Position numbers and translations under genes: made by a program. The notes under the pieces are model-generated. The model was not told where the DNA came from and ran no database searches. It saw nothing but the letters and a program-made list of their open reading frames with translations. A stretch of 64,000 nucleotides of DNA from Comamonas sp. JUb58. GTDB taxonomy: Bacteria; Pseudomonadota; Gammaproteobacteria; Burkholderiales; Burkholderiaceae_C. Location of the stretch: positions 62,001 through 126,000 of the forward strand of contig NZ_SOAL01000001.1 in NCBI RefSeq assembly GCF_004364775.1, read 5' to 3'. This document shows positions 16,066-24,002 of this stretch, one piece after another (the stretch's first letter is position 1; each line of letters opens with the position of its first letter).

Positions 16066-18429
16066 ATGGCTTCTCGCACCTCTTCCCAGGCGCAGCGTAT
16101 GTCTGCGCGCGCCACTTCCACTTTCCAACCCCGTTACCTGGCCGCAGCTGTGGCCGCACTGGTATCTGCCGGCGCCCTGGCGCAGCAGGCTGCCCCGGAT
16201 CAGGCGGTGCAACTGGCACAAGCGGAATCGACGATGCCGCAAGTGACGGTGCAGGCCAAGGCAGAAAAGGCCCCCGGCACGATCACCGTGATCTCCGGCG
16301 AGGAGCTGGAAAAAGCCAACAACATGGCGGACATCTCGCGCTACCAGCCCCTGGTGTCGGCCCCCGGCACCGCATCGGGCACCAGCCGCAACCGCAGCAG
16401 CTTTGACCGCTCGGGCACCACGGGCTACAACATTCGCGGTATCGAAGGCAACCGCATCGGCATGGATGTGGACGGCATTGAAATGCCCGACGCCAGCACC
16501 CGCCCCTACGTCAGCCGCGCCGGCAACAACACCTTTGGCATTGGCCGCGACTTTATCGACCCCGAGATGTTCTCCTCGGTCGGTATCCAGTCGGGCACCA
16601 CCACAGCCCGTCGTGCAGCCGGTGGCATTGGCGGCGCCGTCAGCTTCAAGACCAAGTCGGCCAGCGACTTTTTGCGCAATGGCAATAACAGCTACTTTGG
16701 TGGCAAGCTCGGCTTTGATTCCGCCGACCATTCCTGGAACGAAAGCATCACCGCTGCGGGCAAATCGGGCAGCCTCGATGGCCTGATCGCCTTCTCGCGC
16801 CGCGATGGCAAGGAGACGCAGAACAACAGCGCCCTGGGCATCAAGGCATCGCCGGAAGACTGGCATTCCAACGCGCTGCTGATGAAGGGCGGCCTGCAGA
16901 TCGATGCCGAGAACCGCCTGGAGCTGTCTGCCGACCTGTACCGCCGCAGCAACCAGAGCCAGTTCTATGGCTGGAGCACCGACAACAGCGCCATCACGCA
17001 AAACAATATGCAGGACAGCGACACCAGCCGCAACACGCTGCAGCTGTCGCACCTGTGGACGCCTGCCGACGCCTTAGTGGACCAGCTGGACACGCGCCTG
17101 TTCTTCCAGAACACCGATACCAAGGACGTGACCGACACCACCACCTTGGCGAGCGGCGCCGTCGCGCGCAACCTGTCGCAGAACAAGACCAAGGCCTGGG
17201 GCCTCTCGACCACCGGCGACAAGCGCATTGATCGCCACCGCCTGAGCTTTGGCTTCAACGCACAGACGCAAAGCCAGGAACGCCCCTGGGACGTGGCCGG
17301 CTACATGAAGCCACAGCCCGACACCGACACCCTGCGCCTGGGCGCCTTTATTCAGGATGACATTGGTTTTGACGTAGGCGGCAAGCGCCTGGGCGTGATC
17401 CCCGCGCTGCGCGTTGACCGGGTCAAGGTCGAACCCAAGCACCTGGGCGATTTTGCCGAAGGCGCGTTGACCGAAGACGCCGCCTCCAAGCTGTACAGCA
17501 ACCTCAGCAGCACCATCTGGAGCCCGAGCCTGGGCCTGACCTATGAGCTGACGCCCAAGTTCATCGCCTACGGCCAGTACAAGCGCAGTGGCCGTGCACC
17601 GACCGCTGGCGAAGTGTTCGGCTCCTGGAACATGGACCAGAACTACGCCGGCTCTGCCCAGTACGCGCTGATCGGCAACAGCAACCTCAAGCAAGAGACC
17701 AGCAACGCCTTTGAGATCGGCGTCAAGGGATCGCCGACCGACGGCGTGCTGTTCAATGCCTCGACCTTCTACACGCGCTACAAGGACTTCATCGGCTACA
17801 CCCGCTACACCCGCGCCAGCGCGCCTGACAAGTTCAGCAACGTACCCGCACACATCGGCACCATCTACCAGGCCGAGAACCGCGACGAGGCCACGATCTA
17901 CGGTCTGGAAATGAGCGCCCGCCTGGACCACGGCCAGTGGGCACCCGCCGTGAAGGGCCTGTACTCGACCTGGGCGCTGGGCCTGTCCCATGGCACCTCC
18001 AAGTCCAACTATGCGGGTGACAAGGATGTGCCGCTGGACACCATCCAGCCGCGCAAGGCCGTGATCGGCGTGGGCTATGACGCCCCCATGCGCGCCTGGG
18101 GCGTGAACATGACCGGCACCTTTGTGGCCGGCAAGCAGGCCCAGGCCACCAACCGCGAGAGCTATACCAACGCTGGCACGGACATCGCCGACTCCAGCAT
18201 TGAGCAGTTCCGCGTGCCCGGCTATGCGCTGTTCGATCTGTCGGGCTACTGGCAGATCAACAAGAACGCCCGCCTCAACGTCGGCATCTACAACCTGACG
18301 GACAAGCGCTACTGGGATTACGCCAGCAGCCGCAGCCTGCAGCCCTCCGTTGCCAAGGACCAGCGCGACATCCAGCTGCTGACCAACCCGGGCCGCACCT
18401 ACGCCGTTTCGTTGAACGTCAATTTCTAA
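16066..18429 (+). CDS. TonB-dependent haem/haemoglobin-type receptor
   Basis: 787-residue outer-membrane receptor of the haemoglobin/transferrin/lactoferrin subfamily. A signal peptide ends near residue 41 (AGALAQQ), with no STN domain. A plug begins TVQAKAEKAPGTITVISGEELEKANNMADI and has NIRGIEGNRIGMDVDGIEMPD and ARRAAGGIGGAVSF. The barrel has the RSGRAPTAGEVFGSW stretch near residue 505, typical of haem receptors (FRAP/PTAGE region), and ends SLNVNF. A strong Fur box lies upstream. Genes for an EF-hand lipoprotein and a DUF4198 protein follow at 30 and 3 bases. Haem is the likeliest ligand, but the unusual partners leave open another metal chelate. Confidence 0.85.
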   Translation: MASRTSSQAQRMSARATSTFQPRYLAAAVAALVSAGALAQQAAPDQAVQLAQAESTMPQVTVQAKAEKAPGTITVISGEELEKANNMADISRYQPLVSAPGTASGTSRNRSSFDRSGTTGYNIRGIEGNRIGMDVDGIEMPDASTRPYVSRAGNNTFGIGRDFIDPEMFSSVGIQSGTTTARRAAGGIGGAVSFKTKSASDFLRNGNNSYFGGKLGFDSADHSWNESITAAGKSGSLDGLIAFSRRDGKETQNNSALGIKASPEDWHSNALLMKGGLQIDAENRLELSADLYRRSNQSQFYGWSTDNSAITQNNMQDSDTSRNTLQLSHLWTPADALVDQLDTRLFFQNTDTKDVTDTTTLASGAVARNLSQNKTKAWGLSTTGDKRIDRHRLSFGFNAQTQSQERPWDVAGYMKPQPDTDTLRLGAFIQDDIGFDVGGKRLGVIPALRVDRVKVEPKHLGDFAEGALTEDAASKLYSNLSSTIWSPSLGLTYELTPKFIAYGQYKRSGRAPTAGEVFGSWNMDQNYAGSAQYALIGNSNLKQETSNAFEIGVKGSPTDGVLFNASTFYTRYKDFIGYTRYTRASAPDKFSNVPAHIGTIYQAENRDEATIYGLEMSARLDHGQWAPAVKGLYSTWALGLSHGTSKSNYAGDKDVPLDTIQPRKAVIGVGYDAPMRAWGVNMTGTFVAGKQAQATNRESYTNAGTDIADSSIEQFRVPGYALFDLSGYWQINKNARLNVGIYNLTDKRYWDYASSRSLQPSVAKDQRDIQLLTNPGRTYAVSLNVNF

Positions 18430-18459
18430 GTTTCTCTCCCACCACGAAAGGACCCCAGC

Positions 18460-18975
18460 ATGAACCGCTTTTCCGCCGCCATGACCGCAATCGCAGCCGC
18501 CGCGCTGCTGACGGCCTGCGCCAGCAACGACAGCAAGACCGCAGCCCCCGCCGCTGCTGCCAAGACCGAGGCCAAGGGCCCGGCCACCCCCGTGGGCGGC
18601 CACGGCCACAATGCCTTCATGGGCGGCTATGACGCCAACCGCGACGGCGTTGTCACCCGCGAGGAATACGACACGCTGCGCAAGCAGCGCTTCGTCGCCG
18701 CCGACACCAACAAGGATGGCTGGCTGAGCGAGGACGAATACGTGGCCGAGTTTGAAGCCCGCCTCAAGGCCCAATACGCCGCCGCAGGCAAGAAGCCCGA
18801 CCAGCAGTACGAAGGCAGCATCAAGCAGGCCCATGTGCGCTTCCACATCCTCGACACCAACAAGGATGGCAAGCTGAGCATCGAAGAGGAAATCGACATC
18901 GCCAACAAGACCTTCAAGAACGCCGACCGCAACGGCGACGGCGTGGTCAACGCAGCCGACATGGCAGGCCAGTAA
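18460..18975 (+). CDS. EF-hand lipoprotein
   Basis: 171 residues. A lipoprotein signal with lipobox LTAC (Cys20) is followed by an Ala/Lys-rich linker and four EF-hand loops: DANRDGVVTREE (about 58), DTNKDGWLSEDE (about 81), DTNKDGKLSIEE (about 130) and DRNGDGVVNAAD (about 153). All keep acidic positions 1, 3, 5 and 12 or a close variant, so Ca2+ binding at the cell envelope is likely. It is the second gene of the Fur-controlled receptor operon. Its role there is unknown; a Ca2+-dependent partner of the receptor or the DUF4198 protein is a reasonable guess. Confidence 0.85.
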   Translation: MNRFSAAMTAIAAAALLTACASNDSKTAAPAAAAKTEAKGPATPVGGHGHNAFMGGYDANRDGVVTREEYDTLRKQRFVAADTNKDGWLSEDEYVAEFEARLKAQYAAAGKKPDQQYEGSIKQAHVRFHILDTNKDGKLSIEEEIDIANKTFKNADRNGDGVVNAADMAGQ

Positions 18976-18978
18976 GCC

Positions 18979-19770
18979 ATGCAAGCGCGCCATTTGTTTG
19001 CTGCGCTTGCTGCGACGTTCAGCCTGAACGTCGCCCAGGCCCACATGCCCTTTCTGCTGCCCAGCGTGTTTGATGTGCAGCCCAAGTCCACCATCAGTGT
19101 GGATGCGGGCTTTGCAGAAAAACTGTTTCTGTCCGAAGTCCAATTTGGCGACACGCCCTTCAGCATCACCACGCCCTCGGGCACCACGCTGCCCTTTGGC
19201 GATGTGCACCAGTTCAAGACCCGCACGGTGGCAGAGCAAAAACTGCCCGACGAGAAAGGTACCTACCGCCTCTCCAGCGGCCCGCGCCTGGGCGCCATCT
19301 TCCGCAGTTGGGAAGTGAATGGCAAAACCACCGTCGTGCGCGATCCCAAGGCCGTCATGCCCGACGGTGGCGTGATGAAGGTGCACTACCAGTCGCTGTC
19401 GGTCTCCGATGCCTACGTCACGGCTGGTGCACCCACCCCCATCAAGCCCTATGGCAAGGGGCTGGAGATCTTGCCCAGCACGCACCCCAGCGATGTGTTC
19501 GCCGCAGAGAAATTCAACTTTGCGGTGCACTTTGATGGCAAGCCGCTGGCAGACCAGAAGGTCAGCATCTACCGTTCGCCGATGGACCTGCAAGGGCAGA
19601 ACAGCGTGGATGAGCTCAGCTCCGATGCGCAGGGCGATATCAGCTGGACCCCGAGCAAACCGGGCATCTACATGGCCCTGGTACGCCACCGCGCCCCAGC
19701 CCCTGAAGGCGCTGCCGCGCCGACCTATGGCTACAACTACACGCTGACCTTCCGGGTACTGGCGCAGTAG
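18979..19770 (+). CDS. Periplasmic DUF4198 protein
   Basis: 263 residues. The signal peptide ends VAQAH (about 21), then HMPFLLPS, the usual DUF4198 beginning. The rest is beta-rich: VHYQSLSVSDAYVT, GKGLEILPSTHPSD, FAVHFDGKPLADQKVSIYRS, PSKPGIYMALVRHRAP and the YNYTLTFRVL ending. DUF4198 proteins accompany metal-uptake receptors and have a transthyretin-like fold. It begins 3 bases after the EF-hand gene. The same frame continues coding-like past the TAG stop (see 19771-19890). Family assignment is good; the ligand is unknown. Confidence 0.78.
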   Translation: MQARHLFAALAATFSLNVAQAHMPFLLPSVFDVQPKSTISVDAGFAEKLFLSEVQFGDTPFSITTPSGTTLPFGDVHQFKTRTVAEQKLPDEKGTYRLSSGPRLGAIFRSWEVNGKTTVVRDPKAVMPDGGVMKVHYQSLSVSDAYVTAGAPTPIKPYGKGLEILPSTHPSDVFAAEKFNFAVHFDGKPLADQKVSIYRSPMDLQGQNSVDELSSDAQGDISWTPSKPGIYMALVRHRAPAPEGAAAPTYGYNYTLTFRVLAQ

Positions 19771-19890
19771 TTTTATGGGGGGCTGCACGCTGGCCTGGCG
19801 GCCCCCGATGCCAGCGCAGACCAAGCGCTGCAAGGCCTGCAAAAAGCGAATGCGCCGATGCTGCAGAGCCTGAAGCGCAACCGCCCTTAG
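19771..19890 (+). other. Coding-like in-frame tail after the DUF4198 stop
   Basis: Directly after the TAG at 19768-19770 the same frame stays open for 39 codons and ends at TAG 19888-19890. It has strong GC3 and a coherent helical sequence ending QSLKRNRP. It has no obvious start. It may be the leftover 3' end of a deleted neighbour, or an extension cut off by the TAG. The region also holds a GC-rich inverted repeat (about 19775-19807). Confidence 0.35.
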
Positions 19891-19902
19891 GGGTAGGCCG
19901 GC

Positions 19903-20967
19903 TCAGGCTCGCTTCCAACTGATGCTGAAACGAGAGCCACCGTTGGGAAGCCGTTCATAGGCCGCTCGTCCGTTATGGGCCTGCGCAATGGCAGCAACCA
20001 CCGCGAGCCCGAGCCCGGTGCTGCCCACGTTATCTGTGCGAGCTGAGCGCCGAAACGCCTGAAAAACATGGGGCGCCAGATGCTCTGGCACACCCGGGCC
20101 TTCGTCATCCACGGCCAAAAGGTATTCACCGGCATCATTGATCCGGGTCCGAACGGTGATCGTCCCACCGACCGCATGCTTGTGTGCGTTTTCGAAAAGT
20201 GCGAGCAAGGCCTGCTTGATACGCATGGGGTCACACCACGCTTCCTGGAGCTCAAGCGCCAACACGCATTGGTGATGGGATGCCACAAACCGCTCTTCAA
20301 AAAAGTGCACTACTGACAGCACATCCTCATCGAGTCTGGCCTGCTCAAAATGAAGGTACAGGTGCCCAGCATCCGCCAAACCTACCGTTCTGAGATCTTC
20401 TACGAGACGCCCCAGCGATTCAACCGATTTCAATAACTTCTGGAAATTATCTTGCGATGGCATAAATATGCCATCAGATAATCCTTGGAGCCGCCCACTT
20501 AAAATGGTAATGGGCGTGCGCAACTCATGAGCAATCGCAGCATTCCAGAATTTCTGCTCTTGGGTTACTCGCTCCAGCTTTTCTGCCAGCATATTGAAAT
20601 CGTTGGCCAGGATGGCGGCTTCGCCCAACGATGAATGGCCCACTTCCGCACGGGCATTCAGATTCCCTTGCGCCACTTGCTTGATGGCCAGGGTGACCGA
20701 ATTCAATGGAATCAATATACGATTGGCCAACCTGACAGCCACAATCGCGGCCAGAACCAGACAACCCAGGGTCAAAAAAGTCAGAAATATCCATTCCCAA
20801 AAACTGGGAAAAGCTCCTGAGCTCTCGTTGATCTTATAGCTCTCTGGCCAATAAGCATCCCAGATGTAATAGAAGGCGTACACGAACATGACGGATATGG
20901 TGATGACCGCTACGGACATCCCCATCATCCAGACCATGATTTTCTTGCTCAGTCCATCTAGTTTCAT
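19903..20967 (-). CDS. Sensor histidine kinase, AdeS-like
   Basis: 354-residue inner-membrane kinase. Transmembrane helices lie at about 10-33 and 57-80 around a short periplasmic loop, then HAMP (about 80-135), the phospho-acceptor H147 in AHELRTPITIL, an N box near FENAHKH, DDEGPGVP and GSTGLGLAVV ATP-lid motifs. The FWNAAIAHELRTPITILSGRLQG block closely parallels Acinetobacter AdeS. The start ATG overlaps the response-regulator stop (ATGA). With the regulator it should control the RND pump encoded on the opposite strand from 22853. The base composition is lower in GC than the flanks, suggesting this 8.7-kb block moved as a unit. Confidence 0.92.
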   Translation of the reverse strand: MKLDGLSKKIMVWMMGMSVAVITISVMFVYAFYYIWDAYWPESYKINESSGAFPSFWEWIFLTFLTLGCLVLAAIVAVRLANRILIPLNSVTLAIKQVAQGNLNARAEVGHSSLGEAAILANDFNMLAEKLERVTQEQKFWNAAIAHELRTPITILSGRLQGLSDGIFMPSQDNFQKLLKSVESLGRLVEDLRTVGLADAGHLYLHFEQARLDEDVLSVVHFFEERFVASHHQCVLALELQEAWCDPMRIKQALLALFENAHKHAVGGTITVRTRINDAGEYLLAVDDEGPGVPEHLAPHVFQAFRRSARTDNVGSTGLGLAVVAAIAQAHNGRAAYERLPNGGSRFSISWKRA

Positions 20968-21686
20968 ACCGTTTTGCTTACCCGATATCCGACACCACGA
21001 ATGGAATGGGGCACACCCTCAATACCGGAGTCTTCAATCTTTTTCCGAAGCTTGCTGATGTGCGAATCCACTGCGCGAAACAGCTGGTCGCCCTCTTGCA
21101 GGCAGTGGACGGTCAACTCCTCGCGAGTGAAAACCCGACGAGGCGCCTGCAGCATTCGGGCCAATAACTTGAATTCTGTGGGAGTGAGGTTGAGACGTTT
21201 GCGTTGCCCCTCAACCTGAACGCTCGCCTCATATATTTCAAGATTCACTTCCAGATGAAGAAATCTCAGAATCTTCAGGGTTGAGGCCGATGTGGCGCGC
21301 GCCCTGCGCAATATGGCTTCCACCCGCGCCACCACCACAGCAGCATTGAAGGGTTTGACGACGTAGTCATCCGCTCCAAGACGCAAACCCATCAGCTTGT
21401 CAATATTCTGATCAAGCGCTGTAAGCATGATGACCGGGGTCTCGCCATATTCCCTGATTCGAGACAATACCTCCCAGCCATCGAACTCAGGCATATTGAC
21501 ATCAAGGATCAGCATGTCGGGCTTCAGACGATTATGCAAGTCCAGTGCGATACGACCATTCGGTGCGATAGCCGTACGATAACCAGATTTTCTGAGATAG
21601 GCATCGAGAATCTCAGCAATCTCCGCTTCATCTTCTGCTATGAGGACGAGAGCATTCTTGTCAGATTGGTAGGAAGAGAGACTCAT
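20964..21686 (-). CDS. OmpR-family response regulator, AdeR-like
   Basis: 240 residues. The receiver domain has acidic pocket ED at 18-19, phospho-acceptor D62 (LILDVNMPEFDGWEVL), the T/S in MLTALDQNIDK and Lys in VVKPFN. The C-terminal winged helix is at about 145-238 (LTPTEFKLLARMLQ, RAVDSHISKLRKKIE, RGVGYRVS). The receiver sequence GWEVL...TPVIMLTALDQ-IDK is strikingly AdeR-like. Upstream direct repeats at 21757-21773 suit an OmpR-type site. Probably activates the RND operon. Confidence 0.92.
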   Translation of the reverse strand: MSLSSYQSDKNALVLIAEDEAEIAEILDAYLRKSGYRTAIAPNGRIALDLHNRLKPDMLILDVNMPEFDGWEVLSRIREYGETPVIMLTALDQNIDKLMGLRLGADDYVVKPFNAAVVVARVEAILRRARATSASTLKILRFLHLEVNLEIYEASVQVEGQRKRLNLTPTEFKLLARMLQAPRRVFTREELTVHCLQEGDQLFRAVDSHISKLRKKIEDSGIEGVPHSIRGVGYRVSKTV

Positions 21687-21756
21687 AGGCTTGGGCAGGA
21701 CTCCAAAAAAGATGCACGACTCTAAGCATTTTTGCGATCCCTGTGTTTATTTCTGC

Positions 21757-21773
21757 TCTACATCAAATCTACA
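21757..21773. promoter_or_regulatory. Direct repeat TCTACA x2, possible response-regulator site
   Basis: TCTACA occurs at 21757-21762 and 21768-21773, 11 bases apart start to start (one helical turn), 71 bases upstream of the response-regulator ATG. OmpR-family proteins commonly bind such direct repeats; AdeR is reported to bind a direct repeat near its own gene. Assignment is by analogy. Confidence 0.4.
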
Positions 21774-21855
21774 CACATCCGCATTCATCACTTCTATAAC
21801 GCATGGGAAAGTCCTGCTTGTTTTGTCTGGCGCCGCAGCTGGCGGCCATTAAAAA

Positions 21856-22155
21856 GTGATGATGAAAGACCGTAGTCCCCTCGAGAGCATCCATGAAAAC
21901 AGTGATGTTTCTCTGGTTTCAGCAGCGCGAGATTTCGCCTCGGGCGCAGCGCAGAGATCTGTGGATGCAGCAGATCTGGCGCAGCGACTGTGGAAGCAAT
22001 CAGACCGACTGGCCAGTCGGCTCCGGGCAGAGCATCAGTCAGCGACGCGCCCAAGGTCTATGGCCGGCTTCTCTGTCCGCATTCAGCGCCTGCTCCTGGC
22101 GGCCGCAGGAATGATTTTGGCGTACGTCATGTTAGGAGGTGCCGCACGCCCCTGA
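21856..22155 (+). CDS. Possible small membrane protein, unrecognised
   Basis: 99 codons between the response regulator (divergent) and the TetR gene (convergent). The translation has an amphipathic helical first half (SLVSAARDFASGAAQ, DAADLAQRLWKQSD) and one hydrophobic C-terminal segment (RLLLAAAGMILAYVML). Three ATGs in a row begin it, without a strong ribosome site. Codon use looks coding. No family recognised. If it is not real, the stretch 21687-22161 otherwise contains only the direct repeat and promoters. Confidence 0.4.
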   Translation: MMMKDRSPLESIHENSDVSLVSAARDFASGAAQRSVDAADLAQRLWKQSDRLASRLRAEHQSATRPRSMAGFSVRIQRLLLAAAGMILAYVMLGGAARP

Positions 22156-22161
22156 TGCCCA

Positions 22162-22710
22162 TCAGCGCCGCATGGCACCTTCGAGGATCAGCGCACAAGC
22201 GATGGGCAACACGCTTGCTCTTGCGATGCGTCCACGCCGCTCCCCCTCCATGAGGCCGATGAGCATGCCACCCAGGCTCTCATTCAATGCGGCAGCCGGT
22301 ATGTCAACGCGGAAGACGCCTTCCCGCTGACCCCGCAGGAAAAATTGGTCAAGCGTCGCCTCATACGCCAGGCATGCAGGTCCCAACTCCGGATCCGTTT
22401 CGATGTCGCGTGACCAGAACTCCATGAGAAAGGCGTGCAGCTCCTTATGAACGACTTGCCCTTCCACCAAACGGGTCAGTGCATCCACTGGGGAGCCTTC
22501 ATCAAGGCGTGCTTCGTGAAGGCTTGCAGTCAAGCGAGCGATGCAATGTCTATGCAGTAAGTGGATGAGCTCATCTTTGCTGCTGCAAAAGCGGTACAGC
22601 GTTGCGCGGCTCACACCGATGGCCTTTGCGATTTCCTGGTACGTCGCGCCTGGAGCGTGTGCAAGCGCTGCTGCGATGGAAGCAAGTGATTTGTCGTCTT
22701 GGAGGTTCAT
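22162..22710 (-). CDS. TetR-family transcriptional regulator
   Basis: 182 residues. The N-terminal HTH is at about 20-50 (TYQEIAKAIGVSRATLYRFCSSKDELI), with a variable helical ligand domain after it (DALTRLVEGQVVHKEL, FLRGQREGVFRVDIP). The start MNLQDD at 22710 gives a normal TetR length; a longer frame to 22809 runs into the promoter. It is divergent from the RND operon, with inverted repeats in the 142-base gap. It is likely a ligand-responsive local repressor of the pump, acting alongside the two-component system. Confidence 0.88.
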   Translation of the reverse strand: MNLQDDKSLASIAAALAHAPGATYQEIAKAIGVSRATLYRFCSSKDELIHLLHRHCIARLTASLHEARLDEGSPVDALTRLVEGQVVHKELHAFLMEFWSRDIETDPELGPACLAYEATLDQFFLRGQREGVFRVDIPAAALNESLGGMLIGLMEGERRGRIARASVLPIACALILEGAMRR

Positions 22711-22795
22711 GTCGGCCAGTGAAGGGGCGGGTTGCCTCAGCGGGAACCACAAGCAACACATTTTAGATGAAAGCGTTTTGATTATACAAATTTGC

Positions 22796-22818
22796 CTCAA
22801 TTGAGACATAATTGTCTC
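22796..22818. promoter_or_regulatory. Overlapping dyads, candidate TetR operator
   Basis: CTCAATTGAG (22796-22805, perfect palindrome) overlaps GAGACA-TAAT-TGTCTC (22803-22818, perfect 6-bp arms). Both lie 35-57 bases before the adaptor ATG at 22853, inside the divergent promoter region. Location and symmetry fit the TetR repressor's operator. Confidence 0.6.
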
Positions 22819-22852
22819 TTTTGATTCATATCAATCTATCTCTCTCCCTCGT

Positions 22853-23989
22853 ATGACCCACCCTCTTTTTCGTTTAGGTTTTTCAGGAGCGATGCTTGTT
22901 GCCATCACCGGCTGTGGCAGCCAGGAATCCCCCCACACCGAGGAGCAGCCTCCGGCGACCGTGTCTGTGTTCAGCGCTGCGCCCAGCACCCTTGAGATCA
23001 CCGAGCAATTGCCTGGCCGTGTCCGGGCTATCCGTACTGCGGAGGTTCGTGCGCGCGTGTCAGGCATCGTCAAAAAGCGGCTCTTCACGGAAGGCATGAA
23101 CGTGAAGGAAGGGCAGGTTCTCTTCCAAATAGACGCCGCACCTTTCGAGGCCGCACTCGACCGGGCCAATGCCGATGTGCAACGGACTGAAGCTGCTGCA
23201 GCGGAAGCCAAGTCCACGCTGGACCGATACACCCCGCTTGCAAAGATTGAAGCCGTCAGCCAGCAGGACCTGGTCACCGCCCAGACGGCCTACAAGACGG
23301 CCCTGGCCAATGTGGCTGCGGCTAAGGCAGATGCCAAGACAAGCAGGTTGAGCCTGGAGTACGCGACGGTTCGCGCGCCCATCGCGGGGCGCATTGGCCG
23401 CTCCTTGGTTACTGAGGGCGCACTGGTTGGACAAGGCGAGGCCACCGCCCTGGCAACGATTCAACAGATCGACCAGGTCTACGTTGACGTTACGCAGCCA
23501 GTCGCCGACGCGATGCGACTGCGCGAAGCGGTCGAGGCGGGCGCACTCCAAGCGGGTGGTGGACGCGTCGTGGCGACTGTCGATGGAACGCAGAAGCAGC
23601 GCGAAGGCAAGCTGCTGTTTTCTGATATCTCGGTAGATCCGACCAGTGGGCAGGTCACCCTGCGAGGGATGTTCCCCAACCAAGACGCTTTGCTGCTGCC
23701 CGGCATGTTTGTTCGCGTTGCTGTCAGCAAGGGCGTGTCGTCCGAGGCCATCTTGGTGCCGCAGCGGGCCGTTCGCGTCGACGCTGATGGCGGTAGCCAT
23801 TTGTGGGTCGTGAACAAGGACGCTGTCATTGAGGACCGAGAGGTTGGCACTGGCGGCATGTATGGCGCTCAGTGGCATATTCTGCACGGCCTCAGTGCGG
23901 GGGAGCAGGTAGTGGTCGGAGGGCAGGCAGTGGAAGCTGGGCAGAAGGTCCATGTCGCCATGGACGCGGGTGCGGACAAGAAGAAGTAA
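22853..23989 (+). CDS. RND efflux periplasmic adaptor lipoprotein (MFP; AdeA/MexA-like)
   Basis: 378 residues. Lipobox ITGC gives lipidated Cys21. Next come a beta-barrel/lipoyl half (TITEQLPGRVRAIRTAEVRARVSGIV-like start, VKEGQVLFQID), an alpha-helical hairpin (about 100-170, rich in Ala/Glu/Lys) and the second lipoyl half (YATVRAPIAGRIGRS). The protein bridges the inner-membrane pump and the outer-membrane channel. It is the first gene of a three-gene operon; the permease starts 13 bases after its stop with a strong AAGGAG site. Confidence 0.92.
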   Translation: MTHPLFRLGFSGAMLVAITGCGSQESPHTEEQPPATVSVFSAAPSTLEITEQLPGRVRAIRTAEVRARVSGIVKKRLFTEGMNVKEGQVLFQIDAAPFEAALDRANADVQRTEAAAAEAKSTLDRYTPLAKIEAVSQQDLVTAQTAYKTALANVAAAKADAKTSRLSLEYATVRAPIAGRIGRSLVTEGALVGQGEATALATIQQIDQVYVDVTQPVADAMRLREAVEAGALQAGGGRVVATVDGTQKQREGKLLFSDISVDPTSGQVTLRGMFPNQDALLLPGMFVRVAVSKGVSSEAILVPQRAVRVDADGGSHLWVVNKDAVIEDREVGTGGMYGAQWHILHGLSAGEQVVVGGQAVEAGQKVHVAMDAGADKKK

Positions 23990-24002
23990 GGAGAGCGCAC
24001 TG

